Positions 48,765 through 57,890 of a stretch of 64,000 nt of DNA are shown here, in pieces. The stretch comes from CAYSLU01 sp964431965 (GTDB taxonomy: Bacteria; Verrucomicrobiota; Kiritimatiellia; CAIKKV01; CAYSLU01). The stretch is from NCBI GenBank assembly GCA_964431965.1, contig CAYSLU010000019.1:3374-67373 (forward strand), in the 5' to 3' direction. Position 1 is the stretch's first letter. Each line of letters starts with the position of its first letter. Position numbers and translations under genes: made by a program. A model generated the notes under the pieces. That model ran no database searches. It was not told where the DNA came from and saw only the letters and a list, made by a program, of their open reading frames with translations.

Positions 48765-50833
48765 AGAAGATCCGCCCATTGCCCGCCAGAGCCACGGATA
48801 TCGATGACCGGGTGTTCTGGGCCGCACTCCGCGTTCCGCCCGGCGCCCGGAATGCAAGCCATCTGGCGGCGGCCATCCGGCTCGGGAAGAAGGGGGCGCA
48901 TGAGCGCGCGTATGCCGCGCTCGCCGACTACCACCGCGACGCGCTCGCCGGGGAATGGGCCATCACCCGGGATGCCTGGGCCAAGCGCGCGGCGCCCGAC
49001 CCGCGGGTCCTGGGCGACCTGCTCCGGCACCGGATCACGGTCTGGCACACGCAGGTCATCGAGTTCGGCCCTACGATCGACTGGTGGCCCGAGGGCCAGG
49101 TGGCGGACAATATCCACGGGCTGCACCGCCTGCACTGGCTGCAGCCGGCGATCGTGGCGCTCCTGCAGACGGGCGACGCCCGCAGCCGCGCCTTCCTTCT
49201 CGATGTGATCGCCCAGTACGACGGCGCGCGGCGACACCCGCGATGGCCCGACATCCGCCGCGTGGGGTTCAGCTCCCTCGAGATCACCTCCAAGTGGGCG
49301 ATCCTGAGGGCAGCCTATCTGGTGCTTCTGAACGGCGGAGACATGCCGCCCCTCGCGGTCGGCCGCTTCGCGCGGCTCTTCCTGGCCTTCGGCCGATCGC
49401 TGGCCGCCACGCTGGGGGACTACATCCCGGGCTACAACGCACAGGCGGTCGGCTTCACCACGCTGCTGCATCTCGCGCGCGTGTTCCCGGAGTTCCGCGA
49501 AGCCCCGGCATGGGACCGGAAGGCCGTCAAGCTGGTGCTCGCCCACGCCCGGAAGGGCTTCTTCGCCGACGGCGGAAACCGGGAGCGCGTCTGGGGCTAC
49601 GGCACCATGCACGTGAGTTCGCTGAGCCAGCCTTACGAGATCGCGCGCCGGTACGGCGGGCTGGGCGGCCACGAGCGCGAGGTGCGCGCCACGCTGCTGA
49701 AGGCGTGCCAGTGGTACGTCAAGACCGTCGCCCCGCCGCCGACCTACGCCTTCCCCACGTACGGCGACGCGGGCTGGGCGACCCACGACCGGCTCCCGAC
49801 GGTCCAGGCGATGGCCCGCTGCCTGCCGGAGTCCGCCACGGACCCGCTCCTGGGCGTGGATCGCACGCGCGGCCACCTGCTGGACTCGTCCGGCTTCGCC
49901 GTCATGCGGAACGGCGACAGCACGGCTTCGACCTACGTCAACCTCAGCTTCGGCCCATTCGCCGGCTGGCACTCGCACTGGGACCTGCTGAGCATGAACC
50001 TCTGGGCGTTCGGGGAGCCGTTGCTCGAGGAGCTGTGCCGGTTCGGCCCCTACGCCAACCCGCTGAACCGGATCTTCTACGCCCCGGAGAGCCACAACCA
50101 GGTGCTCATCGACGGGATGGTCTACGACAGCCGGCTCGTGGAAGGGCAGGATGTTCACTGGTTCTCGAGCGAGACGGTCGAGTACTTCTCCGCCTATCAC
50201 CGTGCCTACCGGTTCTTCGTGTTCGGCCGCGACGCCTCGCCGGTCTCCCCCAACATCGAGGCCAAGGTGCGGCGCACCGTGCTGCTGGTGAAGAACCCCG
50301 GCTACGTCGTCGTGATGGACTCGGTCGAGGACAGCAACGCGCCGGTCTTCCGGGAGGCCATCTCGCAGTACTGGCACTCCCCGCACCCGTTCCGGGTGGT
50401 CGGTCCGGGCGCCGTCCGCACGGCGGGGCGCACGGGCTGCCTGCTGGTTCAGGCGCGGACGGAGGGGCTGCACCGGCTCGACACGTGCAAGGACTTCGGC
50501 GGCCCGGAGGTCGAGCACCTCGGCGTGGCGTACGATCGCTACGGCCTGCGCGCGCGCCGCTGGATGCCGGTCAACCACCGGGGCATCTCCGGCTTCACCA
50601 CGGTCCTGTACCCGTTCAAGGGGCGGATGCCGGCCGTCTCGGCCAGCCCGCTGCCGACGTCGGGCAGCACCCCCTGGAAGACCGATGCGATCCGGGTCGT
50701 CTCGCCCGCCGGCACCGATGTCATCGTCCTGAATCCGGAGCGGGCGGCCGGCTTCGAGTGGAACGGCAAACCCATTGCCAGTCGAGCCTTCGTCCGCCTC
50801 GGAACGGGACGAGGCGAGTTGCGTGTGCCGTAG
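48761..50833 (+). CDS. Heparinase II/III-family protein 1
   Basis: A 690-residue protein starting at GTG 48761, which overlaps the preceding stop (GTGA) and follows AAAAGGAG. The N-terminal half is an alpha-helical toroid-like region (EITSKWAILRAAYLV, DYIPGYNAQAVGFT) and the C-terminal half a beta-sandwich with HSHWDLLSMNLWAFGEPLLEELCRF, the family pattern around the catalytic His/Tyr. The family cleaves uronic-acid-containing sulfated or unsulfated polysaccharides by beta-elimination. No signal peptide is seen. It is first of a cluster with a sulfatase and a second heparinase-like protein. Confidence 0.78.
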   Translation: MKKIRPLPARATDIDDRVFWAALRVPPGARNASHLAAAIRLGKKGAHERAYAALADYHRDALAGEWAITRDAWAKRAAPDPRVLGDLLRHRITVWHTQVIEFGPTIDWWPEGQVADNIHGLHRLHWLQPAIVALLQTGDARSRAFLLDVIAQYDGARRHPRWPDIRRVGFSSLEITSKWAILRAAYLVLLNGGDMPPLAVGRFARLFLAFGRSLAATLGDYIPGYNAQAVGFTTLLHLARVFPEFREAPAWDRKAVKLVLAHARKGFFADGGNRERVWGYGTMHVSSLSQPYEIARRYGGLGGHEREVRATLLKACQWYVKTVAPPPTYAFPTYGDAGWATHDRLPTVQAMARCLPESATDPLLGVDRTRGHLLDSSGFAVMRNGDSTASTYVNLSFGPFAGWHSHWDLLSMNLWAFGEPLLEELCRFGPYANPLNRIFYAPESHNQVLIDGMVYDSRLVEGQDVHWFSSETVEYFSAYHRAYRFFVFGRDASPVSPNIEAKVRRTVLLVKNPGYVVVMDSVEDSNAPVFREAISQYWHSPHPFRVVGPGAVRTAGRTGCLLVQARTEGLHRLDTCKDFGGPEVEHLGVAYDRYGLRARRWMPVNHRGISGFTTVLYPFKGRMPAVSASPLPTSGSTPWKTDAIRVVSPAGTDVIVLNPERAAGFEWNGKPIASRAFVRLGTGRGELRVP

Positions 50834-50854
50834 TCCGAAAGGCAGGAGCTAGCC

Positions 50855-52348
50855 ATGCCGCGCGCCGACCAGATCATCATCCTCATGACCGATACCCAGC
50901 GGATCGACATGCTGGGATGCTACGGTAGCCCGGGCCTGCACACGCCGAACCTGGACCGGCTCGCGAGCCAGGGGCTCCGCTTCGACCGGGCGTACACCTG
51001 CCAGCCGGTCTGCGGGCCGGCCCGGGCGGCCCTCTTCACCGGCACCTACCCGCACAGCAACGGGAGCTGGGGCAACTGCATGCCGCTCGGCGCCAACGTG
51101 ACGACGATCGGACAGCGCCTGCGCGACAGCGGGTTCCACACCGCGTACATCGGCAAGTGGCATCTGGACGGCGGCGACTACTTCGGCACCGGCCGCTGCC
51201 CCGACGGGTGGGACCCGCGCTACTGGTACGACATGCGGAACTACCTGGACCAGCTGCCGCCCGAGGACCGGCTCCGCTCGCGCAACCCGCGAACGAACGA
51301 CGATCCCACGCTCGCCGCCGAGTTCACCTTCGGCCGCCGCTGCTCGAACCGCGCCATCGACTTCCTCGAGAAGCACGGCTCCGAGCGCTTTTGCCTGGCC
51401 CTGTCGTACGACGAGCCGCATGACCCGCACCTCTGTCCGCGCCCGTTCTCCGCGATGTTCACGGACTACCGCCACCCGAAGCGGCCAAACGTCTGGGACA
51501 CGCTGGATGGCAAGCCGGAGCACCAGCGCACCTGGGCGGGCGCCGCCACGCAGGCGGATCGCGACGCGCTCATCATCAGCCTGCCCGACTTCTTCGGCTG
51601 CAACGCATTCGTCGATGACGAGATCGGCCGCGTCCTCGCGGCCATCGACCGGCACGCGCCGGGCGCGCTCGTGATCTACACCGCCGACCACGGCGACATG
51701 CTCGCCTCCCACTGCCTGTGGAACAAAGGTCCGGCCATGTACGACGAGATCACCCGCATCCCGTTCGTCGTCCGGTGGCCCGGCGTGGTCCCGGCCTCGG
51801 CCTCGTGCCCCCACCCCGTCTCGCACATCGACGTGGCGCCGACCCTGATGCAGGCGGCCGGGCTCGCCGTGCCGAAGCTGCTCGAAGGCCGGAGCCTCCT
51901 GCCGACGCTCGCCAACCCCGCCGTGCGCACGAATGATGCCGTGTTCATGGAGTTCGGACGCTACGAAGTCGATCACGACGGCTTCGGCGGCTTCCAGCCC
52001 ATCCGCTGCGCGTACGACGGCCGCTACAAGCTCGCGGTCAACCTGCTCACGACCGACGAGCTCTACGATCACCAGTCCGATCCGGACGAGATGACGAACC
52101 TCATCGGCTCCGCCGACCACGCGGCCGCGCGCAACGCGCTGCACGACCGCCTCCTGGCCTGGATGGACGAGACGCGGGACCCGTTCCGCGGCTACTACTG
52201 GGAGCGTCGCCCGTGGCGCACCGCCGCCCGGCCGGCGTCCTGGAACTGCAGCGGCAAGACGCGGCAGCGCGAAAACGAGGAATACGAGCCCCGACAGCTC
52301 GACTACCGCACCGGACTCGAAATGACCGAAGCTGTGAGAACCAAATAG
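50855..52348 (+). CDS. Sulfatase
   Basis: A 497-residue alkaline-phosphatase-superfamily protein. The formylglycine signature is Cys53-Gly-Pro-Ala-Arg57 in PVCGPARAALFTG, so it needs the anaerobic or aerobic formylglycine-generating maturase (not encoded here). An N-terminal metal Asp lies in LMTDTQR, and DHGDMLASH supplies later metal ligands. It removes sulfate esters from polysaccharides. There is no signal peptide, unlike most polysaccharide sulfatases. GGCAGGAG precedes the ATG, and the next gene starts 1 base after its stop. Confidence 0.9.
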   Translation: MPRADQIIILMTDTQRIDMLGCYGSPGLHTPNLDRLASQGLRFDRAYTCQPVCGPARAALFTGTYPHSNGSWGNCMPLGANVTTIGQRLRDSGFHTAYIGKWHLDGGDYFGTGRCPDGWDPRYWYDMRNYLDQLPPEDRLRSRNPRTNDDPTLAAEFTFGRRCSNRAIDFLEKHGSERFCLALSYDEPHDPHLCPRPFSAMFTDYRHPKRPNVWDTLDGKPEHQRTWAGAATQADRDALIISLPDFFGCNAFVDDEIGRVLAAIDRHAPGALVIYTADHGDMLASHCLWNKGPAMYDEITRIPFVVRWPGVVPASASCPHPVSHIDVAPTLMQAAGLAVPKLLEGRSLLPTLANPAVRTNDAVFMEFGRYEVDHDGFGGFQPIRCAYDGRYKLAVNLLTTDELYDHQSDPDEMTNLIGSADHAAARNALHDRLLAWMDETRDPFRGYYWERRPWRTAARPASWNCSGKTRQRENEEYEPRQLDYRTGLEMTEAVRTK

Positions 52349-52349
52349 C

Positions 52350-54473
52350 ATGAACTACTCGTTTGGCTGCGCGCGTCCCCTTTACGAGCGGAATGTCCAT
52401 CCCCGCGTCCTGATCGGACCGGACGAACTGGCGGACCTGCGCGCCCGCACCCGCTCCGAGGCAACCATCGGCGGCCGCCTCCTCGCCGCCATGCGGCGCA
52501 AGGTGCTTCCGCAGGTGGCCGAGATCGAGGCGTGGGCGCCCGAGCCCGGCGTCATCAGCCCGGGAGACCGGAAGGACGCGTCCACGCCGGCCGGACGCGC
52601 CCTGCTCGACATCTCGCTGCTCGGCGTTCTCGATGCGAATCCCCGCTTCATCGCCGCGGCGGCGAAGATGCTGGCCCACCTGCCGACCGCCGACCGATTC
52701 TGCCTCGCGTACGAGCTGCTCTGGTCGCACCTGTCGCCGGACGCCCGCCGGGCCTACGTCCGCTGGGCGCTCGAGGCGTGCATCCGCAAGCCGCTCGAGA
52801 ACTCGCGCGTTCGCTACTACCGCTCCGCGGGCGGCAACATCACGCTCTGGGACATGATGCGCCCGCTGTCCGCCATCCTCGCCATCCAGGGCGACGACGG
52901 CGCGCCCGACCTCTCGGCTGAACTGGCCGAGAGCCTGAAGCGCTTCGAGGCCACACTCAACGTGATCTTCACGCCCGACGGCTACCCCGAGGAGGACATC
53001 GGCTACGGCACCCAGGTCGCCGGGCGCATGGCCATCCTCGCCGAGGCGACGCGGCGGGCCGGCGTCTTCGACGCCTACCGCCAGTGCCCCCGCATCGCCC
53101 GGTTCGGCCAGGCGATCCTTCACTTCGTCCAGCCCTGGGGCGAGTTCCTGAGCAACACCGGCGATCACGGCGACGACTTCGATACGCGCGAGTTCATTCT
53201 GGCGCGACTCGCAACGGAGACCCGCGATCCCGCCCTGCTCTGGCTGCTCGGCACGCTCACCTACCCGTCGGCCGGGCCTGACATCCATGCGACGAACCGG
53301 GCCCGGGACGCGGAGGTCGCGCTCACCAGCGATCTTCCGAACGTGCCGGCGACCGTCTGGTCCGCCCTCGTGCTCGATGACCTTTCGGCCCAGCCGGCGC
53401 GGCCGGCCGCTCCCGCCTCGCCCACCCAGTTCCACGACCGCCGCCGCGGCCTGGTCTCGCTGCGCAGCGGCTGGGGCGACGACGACACGCTCGTGCTCTT
53501 CGACGGCGCGCAGCGCTCGCCGGCGGCGCAGGGCCACGCGCACGACAGCTGCGGACACTTCAGCCTCTCCGCACTCGGCGAATACTTCGCGATCGATACG
53601 GGCCGCTACAACATCGAGCAGAACTGCCACAACGTCGTGCTGGTCGACGGCCAGAGCGGTCGGTCCACCGACGGCCACTGGCGCATGTCCTACTACTACG
53701 GCCGCCTGACGGAGTGTCAGCCGGGCGAGTTTGTGGACTTCGCGGCCGTCGATAGCTCCCACCAGCACAACTGCTACTGGGCGTGGCGCAGCATCGGCCT
53801 GGTCAAGGGCGCCGGCGCCCCGGCCTACCTCTGGACCGTGGAGGACATCAACAAGGCCAACGACTGGGGCGAGTACGTATGGCAGCTTCACTCGAGCCCG
53901 GAGAACACGATTGAGCTGGCCGGCGATCGGGCCGTCATCCGCGGCTGGCGTCACGGGAACTTGCTCGACGTCCACTTCGCGCTTCCGGGCGTCCACGAGT
54001 ACCCGAAGCCGCACACGCTTGAGCTGTCGCAGAACGTGGCCTCGCCCAGCTCCTACCACTACATCCCGGACCCGGCGGAACGTGCCCGGAGCGTGGCGCG
54101 ACGCCCGTCCGACCAGCTCCATCACGCCGGCTACGTCCGCCCGCGCCTGCTAGCCAAGGTGGCCGGCTACAACGGCCGCTTTATGAGCCTGATGCTGCCG
54201 CGGCGGAAGGACGGCGCGCCGGCGCAGGTGGAGCGGCTCGCGTCGCTCGAGAACACGCTCGCCGTCCGGATCACGTTCGCGGAGGTGGAAGACATCGTCG
54301 TCTACGCCTACGACCACGACATGCTGGAGGCGGCGGACGTGCGCGGCCGCGGCCTCTGGTGCGTCGTCCGCCGCTCGCGAAAGACCGGCCAAGTCTTGTC
54401 CCACGCCCTCGGGCACGGGGTTTCTCTGCAGGCCGGCGGCGACACGCTGGAGACTCCGGGCTTCACTCGATAA
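52350..54473 (+). CDS. Heparinase II/III-family protein 2
   Basis: A 707-residue protein with a helical N-terminal half (starting NVHPRVLIGPDELADLRAR) and a beta-sandwich C-terminal half containing GHAHDSCGHFSLSALGEYFAIDTGRYN, the family's catalytic His segment. It starts 1 base after the sulfatase stop and so is very likely coupled to it. No signal peptide is seen. Its 3' end overlaps the convergent DUF4838 gene by 11 bases. It probably acts on the same polysaccharide as protein 1. Confidence 0.78.
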   Translation: MNYSFGCARPLYERNVHPRVLIGPDELADLRARTRSEATIGGRLLAAMRRKVLPQVAEIEAWAPEPGVISPGDRKDASTPAGRALLDISLLGVLDANPRFIAAAAKMLAHLPTADRFCLAYELLWSHLSPDARRAYVRWALEACIRKPLENSRVRYYRSAGGNITLWDMMRPLSAILAIQGDDGAPDLSAELAESLKRFEATLNVIFTPDGYPEEDIGYGTQVAGRMAILAEATRRAGVFDAYRQCPRIARFGQAILHFVQPWGEFLSNTGDHGDDFDTREFILARLATETRDPALLWLLGTLTYPSAGPDIHATNRARDAEVALTSDLPNVPATVWSALVLDDLSAQPARPAAPASPTQFHDRRRGLVSLRSGWGDDDTLVLFDGAQRSPAAQGHAHDSCGHFSLSALGEYFAIDTGRYNIEQNCHNVVLVDGQSGRSTDGHWRMSYYYGRLTECQPGEFVDFAAVDSSHQHNCYWAWRSIGLVKGAGAPAYLWTVEDINKANDWGEYVWQLHSSPENTIELAGDRAVIRGWRHGNLLDVHFALPGVHEYPKPHTLELSQNVASPSSYHYIPDPAERARSVARRPSDQLHHAGYVRPRLLAKVAGYNGRFMSLMLPRRKDGAPAQVERLASLENTLAVRITFAEVEDIVVYAYDHDMLEAADVRGRGLWCVVRRSRKTGQVLSHALGHGVSLQAGGDTLETPGFTR

Positions 54474-56880
54474 AGCGGATTTCGGCGAAATCGGTCAGAT
54501 TGTCGCTGGTGACGGAACCGGTCGTGTTCATGCGTTGGTATTCACGCGTGCTGCCCTCCAGCGTGGTTTTGGGGGGCGGAATGATGGAGCAGTCCGCCAC
54601 GCGATGACGGGTGAAGTTGCCGGTCCAGAATGAAGTGCTGGCGGCGCCGGGCTTGGGGCGGACCGCGTCAGGCAGAGCGGAGAAAGGAAGAAAGACCTCG
54701 AGGCTCCAGAAATCAGACCCGACGAAGACCCCCGTCTTCATGCCCGTCGCTTCCCACGCCAAGTCCTTGTTCCTGTTGTCGAAGACGGCACGGGAGGCGC
54801 TGACGATGATCTGGTAGAAATCGCCGGCTCTCTTGCCGGTCACGTCGAGGAAGATTTCGACGTTGTCGTCCCACCAGACCCCGCCGTTGTCATGCCCGCC
54901 GTGGCGCGTTTCCAGGCGGTCAGGGGTGGGTTCGGTCATTCGGAAGCCGAAATAGACGCCATCGGACGTCCAGAGGCCCCGGACCGTGGTGGGGTATTTC
55001 GGTTGCTTGCCCTGCTCCTGACCGATCGCGACGATCATGGCGTTGGCTTGGGCGCGTCCCCATTGCGGCTCGTCGAGTTTGCCGTCGATGGCAGGCCCGT
55101 CGCCCACCTTCTGGAGATGCAGGGGTTTGAAGCCGCTGCCTTCAGCCAAGTCCCTGGACTCCTTGAAGAAAGCCTCCAAGTCGGGGGCCAGGTAGTCGAG
55201 GCGCGCCAAGGCGAGGGGGGCGGCACGGGCCTCCTCGCGCGCTTTGGCGAAGAGCGCTTCCATGCGCTGGACCGTGTCACGCGGGAAGCTCACGTCGTAG
55301 ATGGCCTTGGGAGACATGCGGCCATCAGGCCACCGGCTGTCCTCCCAGCAGGAGATTTGAAGGCCGACCAACTCACGCATGCTGGCGGCGGCAGGGCCGA
55401 ACAGCCGGGCACAGAACGCATCGGCGGCGGCATCCACGTTGAAGGCGGGGTTCCAGAGGCACTTAAGCCAGGTGTAGAGGCTGATGTGCTGGCGGGGCCA
55501 ATGGTTGAACTCGCCGTTGATGAAGGAGCCGATGGTCTTGCCGCGGTTGGCCAGATAGAACCGTTTCGCCACATGCGGATATTGGTAGGCGGCCTTGGTC
55601 TTATGGGCCGGCCAGACGGAATAGTGCCAGTTCTGGATCTTACGGCCGGAGGCGGAGATCCACCGGTCGATGTTGGCCTGTTCGGCGGCGAGGATGGACG
55701 GTTCCTTGTAGGCCGCGAAGCCCGGCATGCCACAAATCTGCACCTCGACGTTTCCCGGGAACGTCACGCCGTCGGGGCAGGCGGTATAGTTGAGATAGGG
55801 CAGGAAGATCACGGTGAACCCGCGGTCCGGCCACCGCTTTTCGACTTCCTGGGCTAGCTTGTCCACGAAGGCGCACATGATTTTCGAAGCGGTGCCGTAT
55901 TGGCCTCCCTGCCGATCCCAAGCGGCTTGGCAGGCCGCGCAATAGCATGCGAGCTCCACGTCGGCGGGGGAGACGGTGATGGCGGTCTTACCCATGATAC
56001 CGAGATTGTACGGCTTGCCGTCCACGGCGTTCTGTATCTGGTCGAGGTAGGACTCGATCGTCCTGGGGTTGCTGTAGCAGAGGACGCCGAAATCGCGAGT
56101 GCCGTCCTGCTTGAGTTGGAATACCTCAGCCCGTTCGTTCGTGTAGGCCGTCTTCTGCCAGCGGGGCGTATGGACGGCCAGTTCGACGGGCCAGGAGTTG
56201 CCGGCGCGGAGGAACCGATGCAGGGGGCCCATGTTGAGTCCGGTGCCGCGCCAAGACTCGCTCATGTCGGGCCAAATGACGCGTACGCGGAAGACGGGGC
56301 TGTCCTCGATCCAGACGGGGGGCACGGTCAAGTCCCGGGCGGGCAGGACGGAGATGCCGAGATCATCGCCGTTCGTCTGGGGCATGGGCAGGAACCAGCG
56401 AACGCCGAGGTAACGCTCGGCGAAGTCGTAGACGCCCCAGGCCGTGCCGTTCACGGGCGAGTTCGTATGGCCCACGATGAAGATCTTGTCGCCATCGGTC
56501 TTGATGGCGAACCCTTCCACGGGCAGCTTGTCCGGGACGAGGCCGACTGCAGCAGCTTGGGGACATGGGCCGATAACGAGGGCGGGCCCATCGGGGACGA
56601 CGTTGGTGACGGCCAGGCGGGTGCCCGTCGTCTTTTCGAAGAAGAGCTGGAGCTTGTCGATAGCGTTTCGGAGGAGGACGGGCGGCGTGTCCGCGATCAC
56701 GAGCGTGGCGACGGGCTGGCCGCCCCTGACGAGAGGGATGGGCGCATGCCGGGGTGTCGCGAGGACCGTGACAGGGGTCAGGTCCGCAGCTTCCCACGGA
56801 GGGACAGCCCCCAGAGTAGAGGAAGCGACGGCAAGACCAAGGACAACCGCGAGAGGCAAAGCAGTACGAGATCTGTTCAT
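54463..56880 (-). CDS. Secreted DUF4838-domain protein with C-terminal CBM9-like domain
   Basis: An 805-residue protein with a signal peptide of about 24 residues (ending SSTLGAVPP). N-terminal glycoside-hydrolase-associated beta/alpha domain: LRNAIDKLQLFFEKTTGTRL, then WGVYDFAERYLGVRWFLP. The DUF4838 region (about 230-480) contains NLGIMGKTAITVSPADVELAC and CYCAACQAAWD. The C-terminal 150 residues (IDGKLDEPQWGRA, WWDDNVEIFLD, FWSLEVFLPFSAL) form a carbohydrate-binding domain of CBM9 type. The base composition looks slightly lower in GC than its neighbours, which may hint at transfer. Confidence 0.78.
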   Translation of the reverse strand: MNRSRTALPLAVVLGLAVASSTLGAVPPWEAADLTPVTVLATPRHAPIPLVRGGQPVATLVIADTPPVLLRNAIDKLQLFFEKTTGTRLAVTNVVPDGPALVIGPCPQAAAVGLVPDKLPVEGFAIKTDGDKIFIVGHTNSPVNGTAWGVYDFAERYLGVRWFLPMPQTNGDDLGISVLPARDLTVPPVWIEDSPVFRVRVIWPDMSESWRGTGLNMGPLHRFLRAGNSWPVELAVHTPRWQKTAYTNERAEVFQLKQDGTRDFGVLCYSNPRTIESYLDQIQNAVDGKPYNLGIMGKTAITVSPADVELACYCAACQAAWDRQGGQYGTASKIMCAFVDKLAQEVEKRWPDRGFTVIFLPYLNYTACPDGVTFPGNVEVQICGMPGFAAYKEPSILAAEQANIDRWISASGRKIQNWHYSVWPAHKTKAAYQYPHVAKRFYLANRGKTIGSFINGEFNHWPRQHISLYTWLKCLWNPAFNVDAAADAFCARLFGPAAASMRELVGLQISCWEDSRWPDGRMSPKAIYDVSFPRDTVQRMEALFAKAREEARAAPLALARLDYLAPDLEAFFKESRDLAEGSGFKPLHLQKVGDGPAIDGKLDEPQWGRAQANAMIVAIGQEQGKQPKYPTTVRGLWTSDGVYFGFRMTEPTPDRLETRHGGHDNGGVWWDDNVEIFLDVTGKRAGDFYQIIVSASRAVFDNRNKDLAWEATGMKTGVFVGSDFWSLEVFLPFSALPDAVRPKPGAASTSFWTGNFTRHRVADCSIIPPPKTTLEGSTREYQRMNTTGSVTSDNLTDFAEIRFIE

Positions 56881-56905
56881 GAATGGTCTCTTACCAGATG
56901 GCTCC

Positions 56906-57721
56906 TCAAACCTCGATAGCCATGAGATCCTTGCCCACGATCAGACCCTCACGGCCGAAGGTGCTGCGGACTTCGTCGACGAGGGTCTCAAGCGTGACGA
57001 CGCCGGGCCTCAGACAGAAGTGCTTGATGAGAAGTCGCCTGACGCCTCTTGCCTTGGCCCAGGTGCCCAGTTCCCGCGGATCGGTGTGGAAGCCGACCCA
57101 CTTCTCTTTCGTCAGCACGGCGGACGGGAACGAGCACTCGTGCACTAGCAGGTCCGCTCCGGCGGCGAGTTCCATCAGGTTGGGGCACACGGTCGTATCG
57201 CCGACCACGACGATAGCCTTTCCGTCTGCCTCGATGCGGTAGGCGAGGTTGTCGATCACGGGTTGCTTGTGGACGGGATGAGTGGTCTTGATGACGAATC
57301 CGTCAAAGACGAGCGTGCGGCCCTCATCAAGAATGTCCAGCGCCTCGTAGTCCTCGCCACGCAAACTGTAGTTCGGATGGCCGCGGCGAGACTCGATGTC
57401 TTCCCTATAGGTCCTCTGGAACAGGTTGTCGCAGAAGTCCCGGGTACCCCGGGGGCCGACGACCTGCATGGGGACCCGGCGCCCCAGGACCCATGAGGTC
57501 AGGAACAGATAAGGGAAGTCGCAGTTGTGGTCGTAGTGGTGATGCGTGAAGAACACGTCGGCGACGGATTCCAAGGGGATGCCTGCTTCGACGAGGCGCA
57601 TGGAGGCGCCGCGACCGCAGTCGAAGAGAAGGTTCCTTCCCTTGACCTGAACGACCTGGCCGGGGCCCCAGTGTTCGAGGTCAGGCCGAACGGCGCCGGA
57701 ACCCAGGAGGATGAATCTCAT
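56906..57721 (-). CDS. Metallo-beta-lactamase-fold hydrolase (RNase Z/phosphodiesterase-like)
   Basis: A 271-residue protein. ATG 57721 (MRFILLGSGAV) gives the usual first strand; the ORF is open upstream but without coding character. The metal motif T-H-H-H-Y-D-H places His60, His62, Asp64 and His65, and later VVGDTTVCPN and HECSFPS supply further ligands. It belongs to the RNase Z/arylsulfatase-like/cyclic-phosphodiesterase part of the fold. It is encoded between two DUF4838 genes on the same strand, which suggests a shared task; the natural substrate is unknown. Confidence 0.82.
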   Translation of the reverse strand: MRFILLGSGAVRPDLEHWGPGQVVQVKGRNLLFDCGRGASMRLVEAGIPLESVADVFFTHHHYDHNCDFPYLFLTSWVLGRRVPMQVVGPRGTRDFCDNLFQRTYREDIESRRGHPNYSLRGEDYEALDILDEGRTLVFDGFVIKTTHPVHKQPVIDNLAYRIEADGKAIVVVGDTTVCPNLMELAAGADLLVHECSFPSAVLTKEKWVGFHTDPRELGTWAKARGVRRLLIKHFCLRPGVVTLETLVDEVRSTFGREGLIVGKDLMAIEV

Positions 57722-57890
57722 GTTGTATCTCTTCTGATGGGCCCGCCCTATCCGTCCGCCAACCGGAAGCCAGCGGAACACACTCGTTTCTTCCGCCCGT
57801 CCCGATCCCCCGCCCGCCGCCACGAGCGATCCAGCCAGCGGACAGTTGCCTGACGACGGAGCCGACACCGCTCCCGCCGCAAGCCGACGT

